A DNA stretch of 64,000 nucleotides from an uncultured Siphonobacter sp. GTDB taxonomy: Bacteria > Bacteroidota > Bacteroidia > Cytophagales > Spirosomataceae. The first letter of the stretch is position 1. Each line of letters begins with the position of its first letter. Positions 25,330 through 34,582 of the stretch are shown here, one piece after another. Under the pieces are notes generated by a model, which was given only the letters and a program-made list of their open reading frames with translations, searched no databases and was not told the origin of the DNA. The stretch lies in contig CAJYIW010000026.1 of assembly GCA_913775095.1 (NCBI GenBank), forward strand, positions 186,001 to 250,000, in the 5' to 3' direction. The position numbers were made by a program, and so were the translations under genes.

Positions 25330-26742
25330 ATGTCACACGTTAGTGCTGTTGTAAGGCCTCCTTTGGTGACTGGTGGGAAATCCTACCATGATATTACCGA
25401 GGACGTATGTCGGCAGGTAGAAGGCAAGCCTACTGCTTCGTGGAAAATCGTTTTCGGCATTTCTACAATCGTACTGCTTCTGGGTACTGCTTCAGTATTC
25501 TGGACCTGGTGGGATGGTTTAGGAAACTGGGGATTAAATAAAACAGTAGGTTGGGCCTGGGATATTACCAACTTCGTATGGTGGGTAGGTATCGGTCACG
25601 CCGGAACGCTGATTTCAGCAATCTTACTTTTATTCCGTCAGAAATGGCGGACATCCGTTAACCGGGCAGCAGAAGCCATGACCATCTTCGCGGTTATCTG
25701 TGCGGCCAGCTTCATTCTGATGCACGCCGGCCGTGCGTGGTTAGCGTACTGGTGTATTCCTTTCCCTAATACCTACGGTTCTTTATGGGTTAACTTTAAC
25801 TCACCGCTGGTATGGGACGTTTTCGCCATCTCAACGTACTTCTCGGTATCTTGTCTTTTCTGGTACGTAGGTCTGATTCCTGATCTGGCCACGATTCGTG
25901 ACCGTGCGAAAAACAAAGTATCCAAGTATATCTACGGATTGCTTTCGATGGGCTGGAATGGTAATACTAAAACCTGGTTCCGTTACGAATACGTATCCCT
26001 GATCCTGGCTGGTATTTCTACCCCTCTGGTACTTTCGGTACACACGATTGTATCCTTTGACTTTGCTACCTCGGTTATTCCAGGCTGGCACACGACGATC
26101 TTCCCTCCTTACTTCGTAGCAGGAGCTATTTTCTCTGGCTTTGCCATGGTAAATAACCTGTTGCTGATTATCCGCTGGACGTTCAAATTACAGGATTACA
26201 TTACGATTGAGCACATCGAAACGATGAATAAAATCATCACCGTAACGGGTTCGATCGTAGGTATTGCTTACATCACGGAGTTCTTCATCGCAGCTTACTC
26301 GGGCGTAGAATACGAAACGTATGCATTCATCAACCGGGCCTTTGGTCCTTACTGGTGGGCTTACTGGGCGATGATGAGCTGTAACGTAATTACTCCTCAG
26401 TTCTTCTGGGTTCGTAGCATCCGTCGTAGCATCACCTGGACTTTTGCTTTGTCTGTGGTAGTAAACATTGGTATGTGGTTTGAGCGTTTCGTAATTATCG
26501 TTACCTCTCTGCACCGTGACTACATTCCTTCAAGCTGGGCTATGTTCTCTCCAACGATCATTGACATTGGTGACTACGTATTTACATTCGGTTTATTCTT
26601 CTTCCTGTTCCTTCTCTTTGCTAAGTACTTGCCGGTTATTAACATGGCGGAAGTAAAAGGAGTAATGAAGAGTTCTTCGGAGCGTTTCCCTTACAAAGTG
26701 AAACCTAATACGAAGAAGCCAGGAGAACACGTGACTGAATAA
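25330..26742 (+). CDS. actC: Alternative complex III subunit ActC (NrfD/PsrC-like membrane protein)
   Basis: The protein has 470 residues with about ten hydrophobic helices, including the conserved WAWDITNFVWWVGIGHAGT and HAGRAWLAYWCIPFPN segments of the NrfD/PsrC family as found in ACIII. It is the inner-membrane subunit thought to hold the menaquinol site next to the ActB Fe-S domain. It starts 74 nt after actB. The C-terminus is a soluble Lys-rich tail. The start at 25330 has an A-rich upstream region. Length and gene order agree with ActC of other Bacteroidota. Confidence 0.93.
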   Translation: MSHVSAVVRPPLVTGGKSYHDITEDVCRQVEGKPTASWKIVFGISTIVLLLGTASVFWTWWDGLGNWGLNKTVGWAWDITNFVWWVGIGHAGTLISAILLLFRQKWRTSVNRAAEAMTIFAVICAASFILMHAGRAWLAYWCIPFPNTYGSLWVNFNSPLVWDVFAISTYFSVSCLFWYVGLIPDLATIRDRAKNKVSKYIYGLLSMGWNGNTKTWFRYEYVSLILAGISTPLVLSVHTIVSFDFATSVIPGWHTTIFPPYFVAGAIFSGFAMVNNLLLIIRWTFKLQDYITIEHIETMNKIITVTGSIVGIAYITEFFIAAYSGVEYETYAFINRAFGPYWWAYWAMMSCNVITPQFFWVRSIRRSITWTFALSVVVNIGMWFERFVIIVTSLHRDYIPSSWAMFSPTIIDIGDYVFTFGLFFFLFLLFAKYLPVINMAEVKGVMKSSSERFPYKVKPNTKKPGEHVTE

Positions 26743-26776
26743 CCTCATTAACAGGATAAAGCATACAATCCGTATC

Positions 26777-27316
26777 ATGGATACCAACAAGAGATTTTTA
26801 GTAGGGGTGTACGATGATGATGATGAAGTGATGGCTGCTGTAAAAGCGGTTCGTTCCAGTGGCATCAAAATTCACGATGTGTATACGCCCTTCCCAGTTC
26901 ACGGGTTAGATAAAGCCATTGGGCATCCCCGTACTCGTATTCCTATGGCAGCATTTATGTTTGGTTGCCTGGGTTTACTGACCATGTTTGTATTTACATT
27001 ATACACCATGGCCATCGACTGGCCAATGAATATTGGTGGTAAGGACTTTTACGCCTTCCCTGATTTCATTCCTCCGATGTTTGAGTTTACTGTACTGTTT
27101 ACGGCATTCGGAATGGTATTTAGCTTCTTTATTACAAATGGTTTATGGTGGGGTAACAAAGCAGTCATTTTCGATCTGCGTAGTACGGACGATAAATTCG
27201 TAGTAGCCATTGACACCTCTTCCAACCAGAAATCAGAAGCAGAAATTGAGAAAGCTCTTCGGGATACCGGAGCAATCGAGGTGAATGTGAAAGAAGTAAT
27301 TGAAGAAGAAGCGTAA
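26777..27316 (+). CDS. actD: Alternative complex III subunit ActD (DUF3341)
   Basis: The protein has 179 residues. A small N-terminal domain begins FLVGVYDDDDEVMAAVKAVR and continues with HDVYTPFPVHGLDKAIG, which is typical of DUF3341. Two membrane helices follow (AAFMFGCLGLLTMFVFTLY and FTVLFTAFGMVFSFFI). It then returns to a soluble end. ActD is a structural membrane subunit of ACIII. It sits in the expected place between actC and actE, 34 nt after actC. Confidence 0.93.
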   Translation: MDTNKRFLVGVYDDDDEVMAAVKAVRSSGIKIHDVYTPFPVHGLDKAIGHPRTRIPMAAFMFGCLGLLTMFVFTLYTMAIDWPMNIGGKDFYAFPDFIPPMFEFTVLFTAFGMVFSFFITNGLWWGNKAVIFDLRSTDDKFVVAIDTSSNQKSEAEIEKALRDTGAIEVNVKEVIEEEA

Positions 27317-27371
27317 AAACCCGATAGAACTACCTCTGTAATTCTATCCGTAATTATCAACTGATTGTACA

Positions 27372-27998
27372 ATGAAAAAATACCTACCGTTTGTGTGGAT
27401 TGCAGCTTCCCTAGTGGTGGTTGTGCTTGCGTCCCTGAAACGTGATCCTCAGCATCAGGCATGGGAGTTTGCTCCTAACATGTACTATCCAGTAGGATAC
27501 GAGCCACTGTCGCAAATTGACGCTAACCCTATCAATAGTGCAACGGGCAAAGGCAATTTGAACATGCGTGTTCCTGCAAAAGGTACTATTCCTCGTCAGA
27601 ACTTTGCTACTACTGATGGCGATACCATTATTTCTAAATTAGAAAAAATGGAAATGATTGCCCGCAATATCGGCCCTAATGATCTGGCTGTTGCTGAGAC
27701 TTCATTAACGAATCCCTTTCCAACCGATGAGAAAGTGACCAAGCAGGGTGAATTACTCTATGGCCGTTACTGCCTGCATTGCCACGGTGGAAGTGGCAAA
27801 GGAGATGGCCCTGTAGGTAAGAAATACGGTGGGGTACCTGTGTACTCGAGTGATGCATTGAAAGATTTGAATGACGGACACATTTACCACGTAATCACTT
27901 ACGGAAAAGGACGGATGTGGCCGCACGGTTCTCAGGTTTCACCCGAAGACCGCTGGAAGATCATTCAATATGTTCACAAACTTCAGCAAGAACCCTAA
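27372..27998 (+). CDS. actE: Alternative complex III subunit ActE, monoheme cytochrome c
   Basis: The protein has 208 residues. An N-terminal hydrophobic helix (FVWIAASLVVVVLASL) has no lipobox Cys, so it looks like an uncleaved membrane anchor or signal peptide rather than a lipoprotein signal. One heme c site is present, CLHCHGG at C134, with a possible axial Met in GKGRMWPHG or nearby. It would be the mobile-domain electron carrier of ACIII that hands electrons to the oxidase. With the six sites in ActA the complex would hold seven heme c sites, one more than the common five plus one. Confidence 0.9.
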   Translation: MKKYLPFVWIAASLVVVVLASLKRDPQHQAWEFAPNMYYPVGYEPLSQIDANPINSATGKGNLNMRVPAKGTIPRQNFATTDGDTIISKLEKMEMIARNIGPNDLAVAETSLTNPFPTDEKVTKQGELLYGRYCLHCHGGSGKGDGPVGKKYGGVPVYSSDALKDLNDGHIYHVITYGKGRMWPHGSQVSPEDRWKIIQYVHKLQQEP

Positions 27999-28070
27999 TC
28001 AATTAAGAGAGTTGGTTGCTAATCGTTTCTGACAATTGGCGAATAACTGATAACGAATAACGTAAGTATA

Positions 28071-29390
28071 ATGGCAGAGCACAATCACCATTTTAATCCA
28101 GCGGAGATGGAAGAATGGTATGACTTTACCTCCTCCTCAAAGCGGAAGCTGATTATCGGTATGCTGGCAGGTCTGGCTACTCTTTTGATTGGTGCATTCT
28201 TAGTATCCAAAGGTCTGGGCATTGGTATCGAGCACGCTCATGAGCACGCCGGACATGCAGGACATGGCCACGAAGCTCACCACGGCTTACCCGTGTGGGC
28301 CAAACGGGTGGTAGCTAACCTTTGGATGAACGCTGAGTTCTTTACAGGGATTTCAGTTATCGGAATGTTCTTTGTTGCCATCCAGTATCTGTCATGGGCA
28401 GGATGGTCTTCAATCATCAAACGTATTCCTGAAGCATTCCCTGCGTTTTTGCCTTTCTCAGGGGCAGTTATGTTAATCCTTTACTTTGCTTTTGGTCAGG
28501 AACTGTTCCACTGGCGTCATGAAGGAATAATGGATCCTGAAAGCGAGCATTACGATAAAATTATTGCGGGTAAAAGCTGGTATTTAAATAATGCCTTCTT
28601 CGTGATCAGAACCGTACTTTACATCGGTTTATGGTATGGTTTGTGGGTTTTCCTGCGTAATCTTTCCAAACAGGAAGATGAAATTGGTGGAACCGAGTGG
28701 TGGTATAAAATGAAAAACCTTTCCCGGGCTTTCGTTTTAGTATTCGCTGTTACTTCCTCTACCTGTGCTTGGGACTGGGCCATGTCTATTGATACACACT
28801 GGTTCTCAACCATGTTTGGATGGTATCACTTTGCTTCCTGGCACGTATCAGGCTACGCAGTGATTACGCTGACTGTCATCATCCTGAAAGAAAAAGGGTA
28901 CTTACACAGTGTGAATGAAAACCATTTACACGATTTAGGTAAATTCATGTTTGCTTTCTCGATCTTCTGGACGTATGTATGGTTTGCTCAATTCCTGTTG
29001 ATTTACTATGCAAACATGCCCGAAGAAACTATTTATTTCCGTGAGCGTTTCAGTGGATATGGTGGAATTTACAAAGCTCCTTTCTTCATCAACCTGATCA
29101 TGGGCTTTTTAGCCCCATTCTTATGGTTCATGACTCGTGATGCTAAACGTAATTTCACCTTCCTGAAAGTTGGAGCTTGTGCAATTCTGGTGGCTCACTA
29201 TTTTGATTTCTATCAGATGATGATGCCCGGAATCATGGGAGAAAAAGGTGGAATTGGCTTAATTGAGTGGGGATCAACGATTTTCTTTGCTTCAGCTTTT
29301 GGTTTTGTTATCAATAACCAGTTAACGAAGCTTTCCTTAGTGGCTAAAAACCACCCCATGCTGGAAGAAGCTGTTCATCACGATATTTAG
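28071..29390 (+). CDS. actF: Alternative complex III subunit ActF (NrfD-like membrane protein)
   Basis: The protein has 439 residues with about ten membrane helices, related to ActC. Family-typical segments include ELFHWRHEGIMDPES and SSTCAWDWAMSIDTHWFSTM. A His-rich stretch (HAHEHAGHAGHGHEAHH) lies after the first membrane helix at about residues 55-73 and could bind Cu or another metal. It is not a conserved catalytic feature that I know of. The gene follows actE by 72 nt and precedes coxB by 49 nt, which supports a linked ACIII-oxidase supercomplex. Confidence 0.92.
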   Translation: MAEHNHHFNPAEMEEWYDFTSSSKRKLIIGMLAGLATLLIGAFLVSKGLGIGIEHAHEHAGHAGHGHEAHHGLPVWAKRVVANLWMNAEFFTGISVIGMFFVAIQYLSWAGWSSIIKRIPEAFPAFLPFSGAVMLILYFAFGQELFHWRHEGIMDPESEHYDKIIAGKSWYLNNAFFVIRTVLYIGLWYGLWVFLRNLSKQEDEIGGTEWWYKMKNLSRAFVLVFAVTSSTCAWDWAMSIDTHWFSTMFGWYHFASWHVSGYAVITLTVIILKEKGYLHSVNENHLHDLGKFMFAFSIFWTYVWFAQFLLIYYANMPEETIYFRERFSGYGGIYKAPFFINLIMGFLAPFLWFMTRDAKRNFTFLKVGACAILVAHYFDFYQMMMPGIMGEKGGIGLIEWGSTIFFASAFGFVINNQLTKLSLVAKNHPMLEEAVHHDI

Positions 29391-29439
29391 TCGAGTACTT
29401 GTAGAGCTGTAATAGTTAGTTTTAAAAACAAAGATTGTC

Positions 29440-30558
29440 ATGGTTTATATCGTTGGTTTGCTAGCGGCGGTTCTTTTAGTACTCACTTTAGTGGTACTGA
29501 ACAGAATGTCCGTGTTTACCAAAGGATTCGCCTCTAATCAGGATGCGGACACTCCGGGTATGGCGAACAAAATCAATGCGGCATTATTGCCAATTGTATT
29601 CCTTTTAGGAAGTGTTGCGGGTGTTTGGTCTTTTATTGAGGCTGCTCCCAAATTTCTGCCTGCTCCTTCCTCGGAGCACGGCGTACATACCGATAGTATG
29701 TTCTGGTGGTTTATGGCTATCGTTACGACGGCCTTCTTCCTGACCAGCGTTCTGTTATTCGTGTTTGCTTTTAAATACCAGTACGATCCGAAACGCCGGG
29801 CTACCTTTTATCCAGTAAATCACCGTCTGGAATTAGCTTGGACTGTAATTCCTGCGATTGTCATGGCAATCATGGTATTCATGGGATGGAGAGTATGGCG
29901 TGACATTACCAGCGAAGCTCCAGCGGATGCTTACGTAATCGAAGTAACCGGTAAGCAATTCAACTGGATTGCCCGTTACCCTGGTATGGACGACAACAAA
30001 TTAGGTAGCTACAATTATAAACTAATTGATGCTACTAATGAGGTGGGTATTGACATGACGGATGAGAATTCATTCGATGACGTAATCAGTAACACCCTTT
30101 ATATTCCCAAAGGTGTTCCTGTTCTTTTGAAAATCCGTGCCCGTGACGTATTACACAGTGTGTTTTTACCTCACCTGCGTGTGAAAATGGATGCCGTACC
30201 TGGAATGCCCACCAAATTCTGGTTCAAGGCAACCAAGACTACGGATGAAATGAAAGCCGAAACCAATGATCCCAAATTTGAGTACCGTTTGAACTGTACT
30301 GAAATCTGTGGACAAGGTCACTTCTCCATGAAGATGAACGTTGTGGTATTGGAAGAAGAGGATTTCCAGGCTTGGCTGAAAACGCAAAAGTCTTTCCTTG
30401 CTACCAATGCTAGTTATTTAGATCGTGTACCCGCTCGTTTGAAAGCAAAAGCGATGAAGTATACAGAATCTGGATCGGAGGAAGAAACCCCTGAAGGAGG
30501 AGAAGCCCCCGCTGACAGCACTGCGTCAGCATCAGCTGCTACCGCTTCACTTCGTTAA
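29440..30558 (+). CDS. coxB: Cytochrome c oxidase subunit II
   Basis: The protein has 372 residues. Three hydrophobic segments lie near residues 1-20, 45-65 and 85-110, one more than the classic two, followed by the cupredoxin domain. The CuA ligands are complete: His in RARDVLHSVFLP, then C-x3-C-x3-H-x3-M in CTEICGQGHFSM. No fused cytochrome c is present. The C-terminus is an acidic Ser/Ala-rich tail with no known motif. Subunit II accepts electrons, here probably from ACIII heme c. It lies directly upstream of coxA. Confidence 0.95.
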   Translation: MVYIVGLLAAVLLVLTLVVLNRMSVFTKGFASNQDADTPGMANKINAALLPIVFLLGSVAGVWSFIEAAPKFLPAPSSEHGVHTDSMFWWFMAIVTTAFFLTSVLLFVFAFKYQYDPKRRATFYPVNHRLELAWTVIPAIVMAIMVFMGWRVWRDITSEAPADAYVIEVTGKQFNWIARYPGMDDNKLGSYNYKLIDATNEVGIDMTDENSFDDVISNTLYIPKGVPVLLKIRARDVLHSVFLPHLRVKMDAVPGMPTKFWFKATKTTDEMKAETNDPKFEYRLNCTEICGQGHFSMKMNVVVLEEEDFQAWLKTQKSFLATNASYLDRVPARLKAKAMKYTESGSEEETPEGGEAPADSTASASAATASLR

Positions 30559-30563
30559 TTTTG
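30556..30563 (+). promoter_or_regulatory. Possible internal promoter before coxA
   Basis: TAATTTTG overlaps the coxB stop codon and matches TAnnTTTG exactly. A start near 30567 would give coxA a leader of about 20 nt. No -33 TTG is seen, so it may be chance. Confidence 0.3.
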
Positions 30564-30586
30564 CATCTTTAAATCAATAACGCGAT

Positions 30587-32479
30587 ATGGCAACGGCTGC
30601 ACTGACTCACGACGCTCACTCACACGAGCACGAGCATCATGAGCATCACGAGCAAAATTTTATTCAGAAATACGTCTTTTCTGAAGACCATAAAATGATC
30701 GCTAAGCAGTACCTGGTGACAGGTATCATCTGGGCTTTCATTGGTGGTTTGCTATCTATCTTATTCCGTCTTCAATTAGGTTTTCCTGATATGAAACTGG
30801 ATGGTCTCCGCTGGTTACTCGGCGAGTGGATCAATCCTGAGGGTAAACTGGAATCGGAGTTCTACCTGGCCCTGGTCACCATGCACGGTACCATCATGGT
30901 ATTCTTCGTGTTAACGGCTGGTTTGAGTGGTACGTTCTCAAACTTCCTGATTCCCCTTCAGATTGGTGCCCGTGATATGGCATCGGGTTTCCTTAACATG
31001 CTTTCTTACTGGTTCTTCTTAGTAGCCAGTGTGATCATGTTATGCTCTCTGTTCATTTCAACGGGTCCTGCTGCAGGTGGCTGGGTAATTTATCCTCCTT
31101 TATCTGCTATTCCAACGGCCTCTAATGGCTCAGGTATGGGTATGTCGCTGTGGCTGGTGGCAATGGCTTTGTTCATTGTTTCTCAGTTGATGGGTGGACT
31201 TAACTACGTAACGACGATCATCAACTTACGTACGCGGGGTCTTTCCTTCAGTAAATTACCACTGACGATCTGGTCATTTTTCCTGACCGCAGTATTGGGT
31301 ATCCTTTCTTTCCCTGTACTGTTATCAGCGGCTCTGTTACTGATCTTTGATCGTAACTTCGGAACAAGTTTCTACATCTCTGAAATCTACATTGGTGGTG
31401 AAGCTCTGCCTCAGCAAGGCGGTTCTGCTATCTTGTTCCAGCACTTATTCTGGTTCCTGGGACACCCTGAGGTATACATTGTATTATTACCTGCCTTAGG
31501 TATCACTTCAGAAGTTATTGCCACCAACGCACGTAAGCCTATTTTCGGTTACCGTGCCATGATTGGTTCGATGTTAGGGATTACTTTGTTGGCGTTCATC
31601 GTTTGGGCTCACCACATGTTCGTTACGGGTATGAACCCCTTCTTGGGATCGGTATTTATGTTCCTGACGCTGATCATTGCTGTACCTTCAGCAGTAAAAG
31701 GCTTCAACTACATCACTACGCTCTGGAAAGGTAACATCGTCTTTACGCCGGCCATGTTGTTCTCAATCGGTCTGGTGTCTTTATTCATCGCTGGTGGTGT
31801 AACAGGTATTATCCTGGGGAATGCTGCTTTGGATATTCAGCTGCACGATACCTACTTCGTTGTTGCTCACTTCCACTTAGTAATGGGGTCTGCCTCATTC
31901 TTTGGACTGATGGCAGGGGTTTACCACTGGTTCCCTAAAATGTATGGCCGTATGATGAATAACACCTTAGGGTATATTCACTTCTGGTTGTCATTCATTG
32001 GTGTATTCTGTGTATTCTTCCCTATGCACTACATTGGTATCGCTGGTTTCCCCCGTCGTTACTATTCATTCTCAACGTATGATATGACGAACTCTTTCGC
32101 TGACCTGAACCAGTTCATCAGCGTAGCTGCTATCATTACGTTTGCCGCACAGGGTCTTTTTGCCTGGAATTTCTTCTACTCTATCTTCAGAGGTAAGAAA
32201 TCCGTTCAAAACCCATGGCGTTCCACTACGCTTGAGTGGACTACTCCAGTAGTAGTAGGTCACGGAAACTGGGAAGGACCTATTCCTGCCGTATACCGTT
32301 GGCCATACGATTACTCGAAACCAGGAGCAGTGGAAGATTTTATTCCTCAGACGGTTCCTTTCTCTTCTACTCCTGAGTCGAACCTGCCCGAAGAAAACGA
32401 GCAAATCGCCCTTGAGAAAACGATTGAAGAGTTACACCCTTACCAGAAAGAAGTTTCAGCTAAGTCTGGCGGGCATTAA
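30587..32479 (+). CDS. coxA: Cytochrome c oxidase subunit I (aa3-type, A-family)
   Basis: The protein has 630 residues with at least twelve membrane helices. The first heme a ligand is in VTMHGTIMVFF. The HPEVY motif in FWFLGHPEVYIVLL carries the Cu ligand His, the crosslinked Tyr and the proton-channel Glu. WAHHMF gives the two other Cu ligands, VPSAVKGFNYI the K-channel Lys, and VVAHFHLVMG the remaining heme His ligands. This makes it an A-type proton-pumping oxidase. The N-terminus is His-rich (HDAHSHEHEHHEHHEQ), which could hold Cu or be a structural peculiarity of this lineage. A strong terminator follows, closing the act-cox operon. Confidence 0.97.
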   Translation: MATAALTHDAHSHEHEHHEHHEQNFIQKYVFSEDHKMIAKQYLVTGIIWAFIGGLLSILFRLQLGFPDMKLDGLRWLLGEWINPEGKLESEFYLALVTMHGTIMVFFVLTAGLSGTFSNFLIPLQIGARDMASGFLNMLSYWFFLVASVIMLCSLFISTGPAAGGWVIYPPLSAIPTASNGSGMGMSLWLVAMALFIVSQLMGGLNYVTTIINLRTRGLSFSKLPLTIWSFFLTAVLGILSFPVLLSAALLLIFDRNFGTSFYISEIYIGGEALPQQGGSAILFQHLFWFLGHPEVYIVLLPALGITSEVIATNARKPIFGYRAMIGSMLGITLLAFIVWAHHMFVTGMNPFLGSVFMFLTLIIAVPSAVKGFNYITTLWKGNIVFTPAMLFSIGLVSLFIAGGVTGIILGNAALDIQLHDTYFVVAHFHLVMGSASFFGLMAGVYHWFPKMYGRMMNNTLGYIHFWLSFIGVFCVFFPMHYIGIAGFPRRYYSFSTYDMTNSFADLNQFISVAAIITFAAQGLFAWNFFYSIFRGKKSVQNPWRSTTLEWTTPVVVGHGNWEGPIPAVYRWPYDYSKPGAVEDFIPQTVPFSSTPESNLPEENEQIALEKTIEELHPYQKEVSAKSGGH

Positions 32480-32501
32480 TAGTATTAGTGTTTAGTAAGT
32501 A

Positions 32502-32536
32502 AAGAACGGAACCTCACGGGGTTCCGTTCTTGTTTT
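32502..32536 (+). terminator. Intrinsic terminator after coxA
   Basis: AAGAACGGAACC (32502-32513) and GGTTCCGTTCTT (32520-32531) form a perfect 12-bp stem with a 6-nt loop, followed by GTTTT. It marks the end of the act-coxBA transcript. Confidence 0.92.
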
Positions 32537-32600
32537 ATAGCTCCTGAGCAGGTGGAGAAAGGGAGATGATCCCAAACATTAGTTTGAAATCTTTTTATCA

Positions 32601-32626
32601 TTGAAAAAATTTCAGTAGTATCTTTG
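32601..32626 (+). promoter_or_regulatory. Promoter of ctaA
   Basis: TATCTTTG at 32619-32626 is an exact TAnnTTTG match about 23 nt before the ctaA start. A TTG at 32601-32603 has a short 15-nt spacer, so the -33 element is uncertain. Confidence 0.5.
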
Positions 32627-32648
32627 CAGCCAAGTAAAGAAGGCCGGT

Positions 32649-33668
32649 ATGAATTACAGAAAGTTAGGTATTGCCACCATCATTGCCGTTTACCTGGTCG
32701 TCGTGGCTGGAGGCGTGGTTCGCAGTACGGGTGCAGGAATGGGCTGTCCGGATTGGCCCCGGTGTTTTGGAAGCTGGGTCCCGCCCACTGATATATCTCA
32801 ATTGCCTGCCAATTACCAGGAGATCTTTGGAGCTAAACTCAAAGGTGAAGTTTTATTTAATCCCGTAAAGACCTGGACGGAATACGTAAACCGGCTCATC
32901 GGGGCTTTAGCTGGCGTATTTGTATTTGCAACCTTTATTGCGTCTTTAAAATACTGGAAACGGGATAAGACGATCGTAGTTCTTTCCTTTGTATCTTTTC
33001 TATTGATGGGTTTTCAGGGCTGGTTGGGAGCTAAGGTAGTTTCTACCGAATTGAAACCCCTCATGGTTACGCTCCACATGCTGGTAGCCATTATTATCGT
33101 CTTTGTCCTGATCTATGCAGTAGCCAGGGCTTATTCAGAGGTGAACGAAATAGAAAAAGTTACCCAGAAACCTAAATTGAATTTCATCCTTGCTACAGCC
33201 ATTATTCTGTCTGTTGTTCAGATTCTGATGGGTACTCAGGTACGGGAAGCAATTGATGAAGTGATCTTCAGAATCGGGTATGAGAATCGAGATCAGTGGA
33301 TTGAACAGGCGAGTCAGTCCGGCGTATGGTTTTACGTTCACCGATCCTTTTCGCTGGTAGTTTTTGCTTTCCATATGTGGTTCATTCGATCGTTAATGAA
33401 GAATACCCAACAGAATGGGTTACTACGATCGTACGGAAAAGCGATGCTGGTCCTGGTTGGGCTGGAGATCCTCACGGGAGTCATTATGGCTTATTTCTCC
33501 ATTCCCGCGTCTCTGCAACCTGTACATTTAACGCTGTCGATTATCATGTTAGGGGTACAGTTTGTTGCGTTTTTATTACTGAATGCCGAGAACGTTTTCG
33601 GCAGAATTAACAGGTCAGAAGCGAATTCCCTTGCGGCTTCCTTACATACGAGCAATGTCCGAAATTAA
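32649..33668 (+). CDS. ctaA: Heme A synthase (COX15/CtaA)
   Basis: The protein has 339 residues with about eight membrane helices. The N-terminus has the COX15 hallmark VVRSTGAGMGCPDWPRC, with the conserved Cys pair, followed by a WVPP segment. His residues in VTLHMLVA, WFYVHRSF and LQPVHLTLS are candidate heme ligands. The enzyme oxidises the heme O methyl group to formyl to give heme A for the aa3 oxidase. It overlaps ctaB by 14 nt, so heme O and heme A synthesis are translationally coupled. Confidence 0.93.
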   Translation: MNYRKLGIATIIAVYLVVVAGGVVRSTGAGMGCPDWPRCFGSWVPPTDISQLPANYQEIFGAKLKGEVLFNPVKTWTEYVNRLIGALAGVFVFATFIASLKYWKRDKTIVVLSFVSFLLMGFQGWLGAKVVSTELKPLMVTLHMLVAIIIVFVLIYAVARAYSEVNEIEKVTQKPKLNFILATAIILSVVQILMGTQVREAIDEVIFRIGYENRDQWIEQASQSGVWFYVHRSFSLVVFAFHMWFIRSLMKNTQQNGLLRSYGKAMLVLVGLEILTGVIMAYFSIPASLQPVHLTLSIIMLGVQFVAFLLLNAENVFGRINRSEANSLAASLHTSNVRN

Positions 33669-34545
33669 AACGAGCGTACTAGAACTTACCTGGCAGGAAA
33701 AAGCCAAAGCATACTTTGAGTTACTCAAGCATCGGCTCAGTAGTTACGTAGCCTTATCCGGTACGTTTGGGTATTATCTGGCGGTGAAAGAAATCAACTG
33801 GTTCAATCTGATTTTAATCACGATTGCGGGTTTTCTTATTACGGGGTCCTCAAACATCATTAATCAGATCTACGAAAAGGATACGGATTATTTGATGAAG
33901 CGGACGAGAAATCGTCCCTTACCATCCAACCGATTGAGCATTACGGAAGCGACCGTTTTCTGTCTGATCCTGTTAGCGATTAGTCTTTTTCTGTTCGTAC
34001 ATTTCTTCAATTTCCGGTCAGCGATTGCAGCCCTGCTTTCCGTGGTGCTGTACGGATTCGTTTATACGCCTCTTAAACGTTCAGGAGCCATTGCGGTGTT
34101 TGCCGGAGCTTTTCCCGGAGCTTTTCCTCCCATGATTGGGTGGGTAGCGGCAACCAATGCTTTTGGCTGGGAGCCAGGCGTGTTATTTGCTATTCAGTTT
34201 TTCTGGCAATTCCCGCACTTCTGGGCTTTAGCCTGGATGATTGACAGCGATTACAAGCAGGCGGGTATTCAGTTGTTGCCTTATAATGGAAGCAAAGACC
34301 GGAAAACTGCCAAAGCCATTATTGGGTACACCCTTTTTCTGTTACCCCTGGGCTGGATTCCTTACGAATTAGGAATCACTGGTATTACTTCAGCCATTCT
34401 GGCTACGTTGGGTGGATTGTTTTTCTTAGCTCACGGCATTTATCTGTTTCGGGTTATTAATGACGCCGCCGCCCGTCGCCTGTTTTTTGTTTCAATATCC
34501 TATCTGCCGATCTTACAGATCGTGTTTTTACTAGATAAAGCGTAA
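33655..34545 (+). CDS. ctaB: Protoheme IX farnesyltransferase (heme O synthase)
   Basis: The protein has 296 residues from the ATG at 33655, which overlaps the ctaA stop. A 24-codon upstream extension is open but lies wholly within ctaA. The UbiA-type Asp motif NQIYEKDTDYLMKR binds farnesyl diphosphate and Mg. The second site is near WMIDSDYKQAG. Nine or so membrane helices are visible. The enzyme farnesylates heme B to heme O, the substrate of CtaA encoded just upstream. Confidence 0.95.
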   Translation: MSEIKTSVLELTWQEKAKAYFELLKHRLSSYVALSGTFGYYLAVKEINWFNLILITIAGFLITGSSNIINQIYEKDTDYLMKRTRNRPLPSNRLSITEATVFCLILLAISLFLFVHFFNFRSAIAALLSVVLYGFVYTPLKRSGAIAVFAGAFPGAFPPMIGWVAATNAFGWEPGVLFAIQFFWQFPHFWALAWMIDSDYKQAGIQLLPYNGSKDRKTAKAIIGYTLFLLPLGWIPYELGITGITSAILATLGGLFFLAHGIYLFRVINDAAARRLFFVSISYLPILQIVFLLDKA

Positions 34546-34582
34546 ACCCATTTAAACCCCACGGGAGTAATCTTTTACAGTC

